This document shows, piece by piece, positions 1 to 11,093 of a DNA stretch of 64,000 nucleotides. The first letter of the stretch is position 1, and every line of letters begins with the position of its first letter. The notes under the pieces were generated by a model. It saw only the letters and a list, made by a program, of their open reading frames with translations, had not been told where the DNA came from and made no database searches. A program made the position numbers and the translations under genes. Origin of the DNA: Phoronis australis (Eukaryota; Phoronida; Phoronidae); the NCBI GenBank assembly GCA_002633005.1, contig NMRA01000181.1, positions 382,959-446,958 of the forward strand. The letters are read 5' to 3'.

Positions 1-195
1 AGTTCAGACTGCGGGAAGTTTGGTTCAGTCTCTTCGTGGTGACCCTCTTTTGCATGTATGTTACGTAGTCACTGGAAAGTTTATTCAACACTGTCATACT
101 GAAGAAGGTGGTGTTGAAGTTGAATTGGGACGTCACTGACTAATTCCGCATTCCTTGGTCTGTTATTGGTTGTGACTGTCCACTATGCGTCGCAA
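1..195. other. Unassigned sequence left of an inverted-repeat element
   Basis: No coding frame or RNA gene is recognisable here. It lies upstream of a decayed Ty3/Gypsy gag-like frame and could be remnant LTR or leader sequence, but I see no LTR ends to support that. Confidence 0.3.
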
Positions 196-360
196 TTGAC
201 CTATCGCAAGCTCCACCCCTTGCGTAAATTCGACTAACAACCAATAACTTTTACCCGGCAACGTGTTGCTTGTCGGGTAAAATGGCGGTTTGGAGTGTCA
301 AGAATGATAAGTTCTAAATGGTCAGTTAAGCCGTCACTTAAAATCCTGGCGATAGGACAA
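196..360. mobile_element. Short inverted-repeat (MITE-like) element, copy 1
   Basis: The segment opens with ATTGACCTATCGC and closes with the near inverse GCGATAGGACAAT. In the middle is a second palindrome: TTTTACCCGGCAAC facing GTTGCTTGTCGGGTAAAA at about 249-282. A diverged copy lies in inverse orientation at about 23,828-24,005, and the similarity stops at the same terminal repeats in both. This is the pattern expected of a non-autonomous DNA element of about 165 bp. The adjoining gag-like ATG begins at 360, so an alternative is that the sequence is part of a retrotransposon leader. Confidence 0.55.
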
Positions 361-587
361 TGGATGTTGACAACTTTTTGTTAGCCTTTTATGCAAATCC
401 TACTTTTGCTTGTTTATTGAAACTCAAAAAAAGAGATTTGTTAGCGGTTGGTGGCACATTAGGTCTTGTTATGAAGACGGCAATGAGCAAGGATGAAATC
501 CTGAGAATAATTTGTCAGCATTGTGTAGACGAAGATTTGTTAACTGATGAAGTTCTTGATCAGACACCACCCCTTGTGGAGGTTTAG
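360..587 (+). pseudogene. Gag-like N-terminal fragment of a Ty3/Gypsy retrotransposon
   Basis: A 75-codon frame from ATG to TAG. The fragment is hydrophobic then basic, with an LKKRDLL segment near residue 22 and an acidic C-terminal half. This resembles the small helical N-terminus of gag proteins of Gypsy elements in aquatic animals. It is followed within 1 kb by reverse transcriptase and RNase H remnants in the same orientation, which supports the assignment. The body of gag, the protease and the integrase are not recognisable, so this is a decayed partial copy. It could be an unrelated chance frame, but its position relative to pol makes that less likely. Confidence 0.4.
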
Positions 588-954
588 AGTGAAACTGGGA
601 TTGATGAGATTAAGTTACACCTGTCTTTTGAAAATTTAAAATTTGAAAGTGAGTTACAATTACAGCAACATCAACTAGGGCTTGGAGAATGAGAAAATAT
701 TGTAAGCGGAAATGGAGAGGTCAAAGTTTGAGTTATAAAAAGAAAAACTGAAGAGCAGCCTCCCGTTCAGTAATGCTAGGACGTCGCTAAAAAGAAAGAC
801 TTCGCGAGATTACGTAAGATATTGCCGTGCAATTTAGATGAGAGCACGTGACTTTGAGTAGGTTTTTAGCTAGGTCCTAGCGTAGGTCTTTGCGTCTACT
901 GAACGCACGCCAGAGTGAGTTTTAATGTAACTAAACATTGTAGAAGTACCCGCA

Positions 955-1810
955 TTTCAGCAGAAGGACCTTGACCAGTATTTCCCGTGCTTTGAGTATT
1001 GCGTTATGCCCTGCGGTGTGAAAAGTTCAGCTGCGACTTTAATGTCCAGGTTTACATTGATGACATTATAGTTAGTAGTCCTACTTTAATGCACATTTGT
1101 GGGATTTGAGGCATGTTTTTTCTGGTGCTAATTTAAGTATTAATTTGGCGAAAAGTGATCTCGGTCATGCACGTAACGTTTTTAGGTCATGTTGTTGAAG
1201 GGGGGAAAGTGCGACCTCGTGAAGCTGTTTTGGCTTTTCGTACTCCCACTGACGAGAGGTCTTAGTCTAGATTCCGGAGAATGGCCGGTTGCTAAAGACG
1301 TTTTTGTACAAATTATTCTGAGGTTGTATTACCTTTGACTAGTTCTACTTCAAGTAAACTGAATTTTGTGTGAATTATTGCATGCCAAAAGGCTTTTGAA
1401 AATGGAAAAAGTATTGTTGCTGCTGCTCCTGGTTTTTGTGAGCCGTTCAAGTTCACTGTTGATGCTTCAAATGTTGGGGCATATTGTGTTTTGCTACAGG
1501 AAGATGCCCATGTCACTGTCTTATTTTTCTAAGAAATTCATGAGAAACCAGCGCTGTTATTCACCCTTTGAAAAGGAGGCTTTCGCATTGATTATGGCAT
1601 TGCAGCATTTCGAAATTTATGTATCGTCTATGAGTTCACCGTTGATTGTGTATACTGATCACAACCCGCCAGTTTTTTTAAAATAAGATGAGGGGAAATG
1701 ATCAGGGAATACTTGTGGGAGTCTCATTGTGCAGGAGCTCGAACTTGATGTTTGGCATGTCAGAGGAAAGTATAATATTATTGCTCAAAGTTAGTCTAGG
1801 ATTCGACTGA
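955..1810 (+). pseudogene. Decayed reverse transcriptase / RNase H segment of a Ty3/Gypsy retrotransposon
   Basis: Conceptual translation in shifting frames shows pol landmarks in the expected order. Near 990-1,035 is an RT-like FEYCVMPCGVK block. Near 1,205-1,320 is a connection segment with KVRPREAV and a following RRFCTN. Near 1,400-1,510 is the RNase H start with DASNVGA. At 1,510-1,686 is SYFSKKF, then EKEAFAL and VYTDHNP, and near 1,750-1,805 a VRGKYNI-type end. The frame changes around 1,505 and there are several in-frame stops, including stops in the region where the RT active site should be, so the copy cannot encode a working enzyme. Integrase and LTRs were not found downstream. The family assignment rests on known Ty3/Gypsy motifs. 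Confidence 0.8.
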
Positions 1811-2706
1811 GGTCCCTAGAGTCTGTTTTTTTTTTGGAGAGTTGCATTACGGACGCGTTTAGTTACCTTGTAAATATGTTAAAGGCCAAGTATGGTGCCA
1901 AAATGACTAGTCCACTGAATACATGGGAATTAGAAGAATTTATGTGACCCAAAATTAGTTTTTTCACAATAACTTCCTCAATACTTTTAATAACAACATG
2001 AAAATTTCAGGATATGACAATCCTAGCATTTACTTGGTGAGAAACATTTTTAAGACAACAAAAATTCCAAATTCCAAAATGGCGGACAATATGGCCACCA
2101 TTATGACTGCAAAAACGTCTTATTGTTTTACGTTAATGAACTATATGGTGTAATATACCATTAACGAACTATATGGTGTGATATACCAAATGATAGGTCT
2201 TTTCATTCCTTTTTTGAAGAGAATGGTGAAAAACATGTTTAGGCAATATTTTCGACATTTTCGCAATAGTTGCCAAAATGGCTGCCAACATTACTGCATT
2301 AACGACCACAAGAAGAGATTGATTCAGCAACCATGTAACCATGATGTACACGTAATAAATGAATATTAAATGTGTTTTTATGAACTGCACGGATATCACA
2401 CAATTGTGTTATGCATACATGTTTATTTTGTACAAAATGGCTGCCAAGATGGCTGCCGCCCATAACAGAAAAGTAGTTGTAGTAATACAATTTTACAAGA
2501 TAAATGAAACCAAATCGAGATTCGTTCAACTTTAAATAAGAACAAATTTTTGCTTGACTGGCAACAAGACTACCCAGAGGTTCAGAAGTCCATCTGTAAC
2601 AAATACAAAGGCACACTAAGTGCATCGCACAGATACAAAGGATCATCGTCATTATTTTAGTCCCACTAGGGCGTGCAATGCGGATGGAGCAAATGCACTA
2701 GTCTCC
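1811..2706. other. Non-coding repeat-like stretch
   Basis: No gene is recognisable. The stretch carries the 28-bp tandem duplication and recurring AAAATGGCNGCCAA strings at about 2,078, 2,275 and 2,435-2,460, so it is probably old transposon DNA. Confidence 0.4.
2133..2188. repeat. Tandem 28-bp duplication
   Basis: Two adjacent 28-bp units beginning TTAAYGAACTATATGGTGT differ at two positions (T/C and A/G). It lies in repeat-like sequence that also carries several AAAATGGCNGCCAA motifs between about 2,078 and 2,460. Confidence 0.85.
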
Positions 2707-2707
2707 T

Positions 2708-3433
2708 TAATAGAAACCTAACTACCAAGTTTCATGAAAATCCATCAATGAAGTCTAAAGATACACAAGAAAACACACAAAAAAGTTGCCCTTGGGGGCA
2801 CACAAACCGATTCCTTTTTTCTTTTGTTCAGTGGTAATTTTCTAGCGCTTTATCTGCTGTGTCAAATGTTTGATCTGACATGCTTTTGCAGACTTCAGTG
2901 AAGACTTGAGATCATGAATGGTTTTCTTTTCCATCGGAACATACTGTAGCCGTCTCTTTAGTTTTTTTTTCCTAGGTGTTAGGGCTTCTCGCTTCGACGA
3001 TGGTGTTGAGGTGGATGGCTCTGATTCAACTGAAGGGCCACCTTCAAGCTCTGGTTGTCAGCTCAGGAAATACAGGNTAATAGAAACCTAACTACCAAGT
3101 TTCATGAAAATCCATCAATGAACTCAAAAGATACACAAGAAAACACACAAAAAGTTGCCCTTAGGGGCACACAAACCGATTCCTTTTTTCTTTTGTTCAG
3201 TGGTAATTTTCTGGCGCTTTATCTGCTGTATCAAATGTTTGATCTGACATGCTTTTGCAGACTTAAGATCATGAATGGTTTTCTTTTCCATCGAAACATA
3301 CTGTAGCCGTCTCTTTAGTTTTTGTTTCCTAGGTGTTAGGGCTTCACGCTTAGAGGATGGTGTTGAGGTGGATGGCTCTGATTCAACTGAAGGGACACCT
3401 TCAAGCTCTGGTTGTCAGCTCAGGAAATACAGG
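2708..3433. repeat. Direct duplication flanking a single N (unmerged contig overlap)
   Basis: Bases 2,708-3,076 and 3,078-3,433 are copies of each other, differing by substitutions and small indels. The N lies at 3,077. The left copy ends exactly at the N and the right copy begins exactly after it. That geometry is expected when two contig ends carrying the same locus, or its two alleles, are placed side by side instead of merged. A true tandem duplication is the alternative. Confidence 0.8.
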
Positions 3434-3640
3434 TTCATGGTGAGAGTCAGCAACCGCGCAAGACACAGATTCTTCACTGGGTTCAGGAACGAGAGGAAAC
3501 AACTCTTCGCACACTTTAAACTGGCACATTCTTCTTTCATTTGAAACTGATTGATACTCTTTAGTGACCCATTCACCAGCGAGTTGATGTATTGCTTCTA
3601 GTCATTTTCCAATTACCAATAAGTTCACGCTTTAAAGTTG
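2750..3640 (-). pseudogene. Decayed coding repeat, basic/coiled region; transposase-like, unidentified
   Basis: On the - strand, about 3,408 down to about 3,110 reads open. It has a Ser/Pro/Thr-rich stretch, then a TPRKQKL motif, then a Lys-rich, probably coiled-coil stretch with IHDLKSAKACQIKHLIQQ. This ends at a TGA near 3,130. A second open stretch in a different frame precedes it (about 3,547-3,411, CQFKVCEELFPLVPEP). A TPRK-type basic linker followed by a coiled coil occurs in some THAP-type transposases, but I see no THAP zinc finger or catalytic domain, so the family is not established. The frame breaks and the contig duplication leave no complete gene. Confidence 0.35.
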
Positions 3641-4120
3641 ACACTATCTTAGTCAGTGATTTGTTGCACTGTAAGAACACATAGAGGCATATCCATTTTT
3701 CATGTTTTCACTGGGAACAGAATTGAAGTTCTCTTGCAGGAACTGTCTCGCTTTGCCAGATAAAGAAAATTTACTTCATTTTTTAAAGAAAATGGAACCT
3801 GAGTGACGATGAAAAAACAGAAGCTGCTGGTAAGATGGAAATTTTAATCGAAGCCTTAGTGAATCACTAAGAAATTCGCAATACTCTCTTTGTCAAACCT
3901 TATGTTAAGACGATTTCCAAAGCAATCCCGTCATTATTGCCAACACGAAAAACGGATTTGGTCTTTTGGGCATTTGAAGACTATTTTAAATACGACAAAT
4001 TTGTTAAGAATCGATGGAACACAACGTGTAATAAGCATTACAAAAAGAAGTAGGTTTCGCGCGCAAACGCTGTGGACCATAAACAAGTAGGTCTCTTACT
4101 ATGAGATTAGTAGTGAAATC
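3641..4120. other. Unassigned, repeat-like
   Basis: No gene is recognised. On the - strand this may continue the decayed coding repeat to its right-hand side, but stops are frequent and no domain can be named. Confidence 0.3.
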
Positions 4121-4122
4121 GC

Positions 4123-4185
4123 GGTGGTGTAGTAGTAACGCACGCGCGCTCTATGCGCAAGGTCGTGAGTTCGAGTCTTTGATAC
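4123..4185 (+). repeat. tRNA-derived SINE head (tRNA-like)
   Basis: The sequence has a pol III A-box-like TGGTGTAGTAGTAACG (4,125-4,140) and a B-box GAGTTCGAGTC (4,167-4,177), at tRNA-like spacing. A GCGC...GCGC stem lies in the anticodon-arm position. The acceptor stem does not close well and pyrimidine-rich sequence follows, so a tRNA-derived SINE is more likely than a functional tRNA gene. Confidence 0.6.
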
Positions 4186-4299
4186 TTGCAGTTTTTCTTG
4201 TTTGACACGTTCTCTGTGTTTTTTTTTTGCCTTTTTTTCTTGGATAATACTTCAGGAATCAAGGAAAATACTTGATTTTTAGATGTAAAAACAGAAAAA

Positions 4300-4354
4300 T
4301 TTCCTGAGCGGGAGGGGGGCAAACCCCCCGACCTCCCCCCATTCGGTGCTATGN
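4300..4354. repeat. GC-rich hairpin next to a single N
   Basis: GGGAGGGGGG faces CCCCCCGACCTCCC across a 4-base loop (about 4,309-4,341). An N follows at 4,354. Unlike the other N sites I see no flanking duplicate here. Confidence 0.6.
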
Positions 4355-4359
4355 ACTGA

Positions 4360-5700
4360 TGTGCAACAAAGTGAAAAACATTCTACTTAGATGAGCAACA
4401 CATAACAAAAAATATACTTTTTATGAGGCACTGATTTATCATTTTTCAAAAAATTGAACAGTTCCTTTCCTTAATAAGTGTACTTCAAGAACTTGAAAAC
4501 TACAAATGTAAAATTCTCCAGTTGTGGACACCATATCATGTCAGGCCAGTGGAATTATATTTTGTCAAATACCTCAAGCAGGTAAAGGAATCGATGTACC
4601 TACTCAATGATTTTTCAGGCACCAACTTCACTTTTGAAAGAATGACAATATTAGCAACTATTCTTGTCCCAAACTGAAGAATTTTGTTAACGTGTTTAAT
4701 TAATCATTACATGTTATTCAATGAAAAAATCAACAGAAGCACTGCTGTCATATGGAATTCACAAACTGTGGTTTTATTTCATAAAAAAACAGTAAAACAT
4801 GGCAATATTGTGAAGAAAATCTAGCCAAAATCACACTTTTTAAACACATTATCAAAGAATTCGGGTTTTGAGCCAATCAAATCTCTGGGATTTGATCACG
4901 TGACCAAAATTCGCCGGACCAAGATTACCTATACTACACCTTACAAAGTCATCGATATACAAAAAATACACTTGAAAATGTATGGAACTTCATCCAAATT
5001 GATCAATTCTGCTATTAATTTACATTAACTAGTCAATCTACCTAATTTAAGAGCAATTGTTAACCATAAACGGCAATGCTGATACACTGGTCCGTAATGG
5101 CTGGTCAGCGAGAATGCCTGCCTCGGGTCTTAACTTTCACGGAGTTAGCAGATCATGATACGGTGATTTGATTGAATTGAAACTTGGTGAGCAGTTGCAA
5201 AAGATATAAAAAAAGAATAAAGAACACATTTCATAAGAGAAAATAACTTACCTTTCAAAATACAAGCAGTCAAACAGGAGCGAAAAATTCCCCCAACTTC
5301 TCACCAGTGACATGCTTTGACAAGAATGAAAATTCAACAAAGAAAATGACGTATGCCCAGAAGAATTTACGGTCTACGTCATCAATAATGTGGTTCCCTG
5401 TTTTCTTGGTTTCTGGAGGAGAGAGAGCTGAAATACTATAGCCACCGTGAGACAATGGCTGTCTTATCGATAATCGCCATTACGCAATATCTGGGAAAAG
5501 CCAATCAGCGTTGAGACAAGACTTTGTCACGTCCCTAACTTTACTGTGCCTGGTAGTGTGGAGGTAGACAGTGCCACTGTTTCGACTAGCGGCAGAAACG
5601 GTGAAGAGCTTCATACGCCGGAAACTTTTCACTGACTAAAACATCGAAGTCACATTGTCATAAATATCTTTTGCTTACAAAGGGACACCTTTTAGCGATG
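4360..5700. other. Intergenic, nothing recognised
   Basis: AT-rich sequence with only short chance frames on both strands. I see no domain, RNA or element boundary. Confidence 0.4.
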
Positions 5701-5701
5701 T

Positions 5702-5961
5702 TGTTGATGTATCTTATTCCTTCCAACTCGAACAAATACTCCCGAACTTAATCTTCGAGCAGTTCCTCGTTCAGTTCCCAAAATCTGTAGCTCACTATTT
5801 TTAACTCTGCGCGCAGCAGGTGGTGTGATGTCATATCCCCTGCCGCGCGCAGTGTTAAAAATGGTTACCGATTTTTCAAACTGAATGAGGGACTGCTCGA
5901 AGAAATAGTTTGATAATAGGAGTATTTGTTTGAGTTGGAAGGAATTAAATACATTGACGGC
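5702..5961. mobile_element. 260-bp foldback element with about 118-bp arms
   Basis: The left arm (about 5,702-5,819) and right arm (about 5,845-5,961) are inverse copies with scattered mismatches. Shared blocks include ATTCCTTCCAACTC, AACAAATACTCC, TCTTCGAGCAGT and a GCGCGCAG core next to the centre. A partial copy of the right arm occurs near 6,928-6,968. This fits a non-autonomous foldback or MITE element; the superfamily is unknown. Confidence 0.75.
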
Positions 5962-7169
5962 ATCCTAAGTGTAACAGAGCAAGTCTCCAGTGAACAACAA
6001 AAATGTGCATTTCACCTCGTCACGCAAACGTTTCAGTTCAGTTACACATGATAACGCTCAATTTCATAAAGGCAAAGGAAGGAAACACCGTTCTTCTAAG
6101 CCTGTCGCTAGCGAAGTGCCCGACACATACAGTCGCTCCCGCATGCTCACGTAACAAAGGCGCATTGAGACGCAACAAAGACAATAGCATAGGAATAACT
6201 GAACAATTATAACTAAATAAGAATAACAATAAGCATACAGCTACTAACGTCCCGTCACATTTTGTTTTCCTCCAGACACAAAAGGTATTTATAACAACGT
6301 AGCACTGGTGTTTTTAGTCAGTGCAAGGCATATTTCGCCGAAAATCTTCTGGCTTATGGAGTGCCCATAGGAGCTTCACAGTCTCTTCTGACTTTGCAGT
6401 AGAGACTGTGGTCACTGTCTAGCCTTTGCCTAACTCACGTGACTCAGTTGAAATACTTAGTGCTTATCGCACATGTGGTGAAAAAGTTAACAGTGACCAA
6501 AAAAGTGGAATTGGAATTCTTCATAAAAGTCACCTTATCTCTCATAGCTATGCTTCATCGAAAATATGTGAAGAAACAGAAAAGATCACTGAAGAAAGTA
6601 ATTTCTTTTTAGGTGATAGTTTTAAGTTTAGAATGTATGAAAGCTCTTAATCGGTGAGCGGATTTCACTTACCACCCATTTAAAATGCACAGGAAAAAAT
6701 TAGTGCATATAGCGATGGGAATATTGTAGCCCCTAACCAGAAACTGAGGGGCTACGTGTTGCCTACTGTCTCTGCTACCCTCTTTAGACGAGGCTGGCAG
6801 ATGGGTAGTCTTTCCATAACTCTCTGCACTCTTGCGTTTGACTGTGATGGGGCTCTGTCTCCAATTTTTTTGACAGAACAGTCTTCAACTTTGCAGAATG
6901 AATGACTAATCCTAAAAACAATGTTGATTGCAAGAGTATTTGTTCGAGTTGGAAGGATTTAAAGACTCCAACTGCCTCCAAAAACTTCCATCTACACTTA
7001 AAATGTACATAGTAACGTGACTTTGATAGTTTAGCCAGGGTTAAGCGTAATTTGCAGAAAATCTTCTGGCATACAGGTTTGATGTGCTGTTGCCTACTTT
7101 TCCAGAAATAGCTCTATTCATTTCACTTAATGAGATGGTATTTGTTGTTCACCCATTAAACTTATTTCA
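5962..7169. repeat. Repeat-derived intergenic sequence
   Basis: Two related blocks occur here. One is about 6,330-6,365 and the other about 7,045-7,080, sharing GAAAATCTTCTGGC. The arm fragment of the neighbouring foldback lies near 6,928-6,968. No gene is recognised. Confidence 0.4.
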
Positions 7170-7174
7170 GTGTT

Positions 7175-10079
7175 CAGGGATATACCCAGGTTTCAAAACC
7201 CTGCTCGCCAGCTGGACGAGTGAGCCAGAAAATCTACTCGCCCAGCCCGAAATTCAGTTACCCAGCCGTTTGCGTCTGTCACCACAAACTTGCTGCCACG
7301 GTCAATAAAAATCATCGTTTCGTGCGTTGATGTCACCATCTATTAAGGCTACCGTATTCGCCCAGGGTGCTTAGAAAAAAAAATTCATTTCGGTAGGGGG
7401 GCGCTTTTTGTAGCCTAAGGTGGTAGAAACTACTCTCCGACAATGGGTGAAATCAAATTTACGAGCTGTGACGTATCTGTAACCCATGACAGACTTTCTA
7501 TAAAACTGTGGTGCATTGCTATCAAACTTTGTTGTTAAATTACGATCTTTTTTTAATGTGCTGAAATCCCATGTCGAAAACTTGCCGCTGCCTCGCGATC
7601 ATCGATGGGGCAACTTGAATTCTTGAGTAAAAATACAGTTTCGACCCAACAAACAACCTATTTTGTATCAATTTAGATAGAGTAGTTCCACTCAATAACA
7701 GCAAGTACTGTTCTTTTACCTGACACCTGACGGAGATGTTGAAAGTAACCAATTACGTCAGAGGTTTGAACACAGTCTGTTCAACAGTTCGCAACACGCT
7801 TACTGGTGTCAGCTTATGGGTTGAATTCATCGTTTGACACCAAAAATTAAACAAAAGTCAATGTAAAACCCTTACAAATACATCGAGTTATTGAACAAAT
7901 TTGTTGTTTTATTTTGCTGTTACGGATTTATAGGTTTTGGAATGTTCCTTAGCCTACAAAGTTCAGTAGGCCAAGATCGGTTGCGGGAGTTTTGGGCCCT
8001 GTTCGGTGATAAATTCGAATTATTCGTCCATGAAATACAGACAGGGGAACATAGCTGTGTCTTGTAATTTTAGACTTGCGATTTTTTTCAGTTCTAAACA
8101 CACAAAAACGCTTGTTATCCCAACCAGTGGCTCGGAACCCGATGAGGCCCGTCGCGGCCGGCCTGAAGACATCACGAACATAAACCAGCCAAAGTTAGAA
8201 ACTAAACTTCCAGTCACGAAAAGACTATACTAGTGAGCCAAAGAATTAATGTGCGCATCATTATTTTGGTGAATTAGACACAAAACTGCAAATCTACTTA
8301 CTAGCTCGTCGAGGGCCGCGAAGTTAGGTTACCCTTCCACAGCAAAACCGTCAGGGCAAAAGTTGCACAGTAACAATGATTCAAATAATGTATATGAATA
8401 TCTAAATAAAGATTCCCCTAAATCTAACCATAGGATATACAATCGAGGTATTGTTTCATAACAGCTTTCTGTCAGCAAACACTGAATTAGCATGTGCTCA
8501 CAGGTCCAACATGTGGAGAATTTCTGGCTTACACTGGTGACTGGTTGGATTCCCTAAGCCCCAGACAACTTTTACCAGGCCTATTCAGCACGCCCTTTGT
8601 ATTGATGTAGATCTGAGCTAATGAAGTGGAAAGGTTATTGCTAGCATTACTGTCTGAACAATGGTTGTTGTTAGTGCCCCCAATTTGGTTTTCTCTAACA
8701 TTTGCAGAGTTATAGCCTGCAACTCTGGAGAGTAGTTTTTACATTATAAATATTACAAATTGACTAAAGAGGTTTATCTTCACAAAGGGCCACTTCCCAA
8801 AGGAACGATAAGTTTCATATTGGTTTTCTTTATTTAATTTTTAGTGCTTCTGCCCAATTGTTTTTTTTTTCTTACGGGGAACGGGTTGATAACTTTTTAT
8901 CTAAGTTTTAAGCTTGAAGTACCAAAACAGTGGTAGATTTTGATCGCCAGCTAAACTTTATTATACAAGTTCATTGTGAGCCCATCCCTAAACTTACCAC
9001 ATTACAGGTGTACTAAACATTTCACGTGTCATTAAAGTTTAACCTTTATTAAAACTCTAATCATAAAATATTATTATACAAAAGTGCAAATGTGGTGATA
9101 ACTGAACTGAAGCTTTGGAATCTCTGGACAATTTTGGTGACACTGACTATATAACTATTCTAGCTCTTTGTCAGTAATAAAAAATAAAAAGTGGGCACAG
9201 CAACTGTTTCCTGGTCAAAAATCTGGTTGAACGAGATCGAAAGAATATTAAAAAATGAATCCATGTGATATCTTTAACTCTGATCACTATTTGGTATATC
9301 CACAGAGTATATCAATACGCGTGGTAGTTTGTTTGTCTTCAATCGTACCCAATGTTTGTAGCTTTTAGATTATTATTTCATCGATTTTTACAAATCGAAA
9401 ACCGTACTTGGTTTTTTTTTCCAGCTGAATACTGCCGTGGTGTTCATTTATAATGAAAATTAGTAGTTAATGCATTTTGAAAATTCGCCATTATGTACAG
9501 TCAGAGATGTTTAATACAGTTCATGGACTGGACTCTTAGTTTAGCAAAGTCTGAAAACGAGTGCGGGGGTCACTTATAGGAGCATGGACACTTATTAGGA
9601 CGAATGTTATCATTTATAAAAAAAATTGTCTAAAATGATATTGTATTGTACATTACAATAAGAAATCAATTCCAAGAATAATGGTATTTCACTTGCTGCG
9701 AGCACATGGACCGGTCTTCCGCCTTTCCCCCCTTCGCTTCGTTTCGGAGTAGTCCAAAAATTCCTTAGTGCACGACCACACACTGTGTTCTTTTGTCTAG
9801 ACGAATCGCGTAATTGGTGACATCTACTGAATCGGTAGGATCGCACTGCGGCGATGTTTACTACCAGAGCATCGACACTGACTAAACTGAACCTTAAATT
9901 CATGATAAAAACAGCACAAGTAGGAGAAAATTTATCCATGTTCATCGGAGAAACGATATAGTGTTTTTGCGCTCTGAAAATTCGCTCGCCACCTGGGCAA
10001 CCGGCAAGTCAATTTCTACTCGCCCAGCACCATTTTTTACTCGCATTCGCGACTGGGCAAGTGGCTAAGTATATCCCTG
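7175..10079. mobile_element. 2.9-kb DNA transposon with terminal inverted repeats and GTGTT target duplication
   Basis: The element begins CAGGGATATAC at 7,175 and ends with the inverse GTATATCCCTG at 10,079. The 5-bp GTGTT occurs immediately outside both ends (7,170-7,174 and 10,080-10,084), as a target site duplication would. Subterminal regions at both ends repeat CTCGCC and CTCGCCCAG motifs (about 7,201-7,256 and 9,983-10,057). CAGGG-type ends with subterminal repeats recall hAT elements, but a 5-bp duplication is also seen in other groups, so the superfamily is open. No long transposase frame is visible inside, so the copy looks non-autonomous or decayed. Confidence 0.75.
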
Positions 10080-10084
10080 GTGTT

Positions 10085-11046
10085 CCCATGGAGTAATATC
10101 TAACACAACAACTTTGTTGGTGAACTTATCAGTCATTGAGGATATATTTCTGACTAAATGACCCATGGCGTAACAAATATGCAGACACTGGGAAAATCAA
10201 TTTTATGTGAAAAATGGCAATTGTGACAGCGTACACGGCTGCAGTCTTCTCGAAATTAAGTACATCTGGATATTTATTTCGCCCTAAAAATAGCCCACCC
10301 ATCTTGACTTGCGCACTCATGTATTGTCTCTCTGTGGATTCTTGCACCGCACTCAGTGGAACAGAAAATTTCAATGAGCTTGTGTGATGACATGTCACAT
10401 CACCATCCCCTACTACGAGCGCATAATAAGTCCCCAACCCCTAGTGCGGATTTATTTGTAGCCCCATCCCCTTAGTATTTCGGGCCCATGTAGTCCACCT
10501 GTCTGACTCGTCAAATGGTCGTGTTCACTTTCTCCACATGATGCCGGAATTCGGTATAAATGCGCGCAGAATTCACGTGCTATGCTGTGGCTTAATGTGA
10601 AGACAATTGAATTCTTGCCTTACACACACGTGTGTCAACATTTTTATACGTTTATTTCAAAAGCAAATACAAGTGAGAAGTTGAGTCCGGAGTTATGTTT
10701 CAACTGAAACACCAAAGTTGTAGGCAACATGTAACCCCTCGGCTGGCCGTGCCTGCCGTGACATTACAAGGTGATGTAACTACCTACACAGAAGTGATTA
10801 GAAGTGATTTGATTGTCACTTTTGAAGGTGTATTTTTCTGGAAGTTGGTCTATTTTCATTCAAAGTTTTTGGTATTGTTTGTATGCAAAGGCAGACAAAC
10901 GGTTACCATTTCAGTGAAAGCGGCAAACTTGAATTTAGACTTTGAAAGTCAAAATTCTCTCATATACCCGGGGTCAGATATCAGTTGCATGTGTATACAT
11001 ATCCTGGTGAGGTTGTATAAACATTACCATCAAGGCACTAGAGAGT

Positions 11047-11093
<47 letters not shown>

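Noticed and set aside
4123-4185. Functional tRNA gene
   Set aside because: A and B boxes are present but the acceptor stem does not close and no clean terminator follows; a SINE head is likelier.
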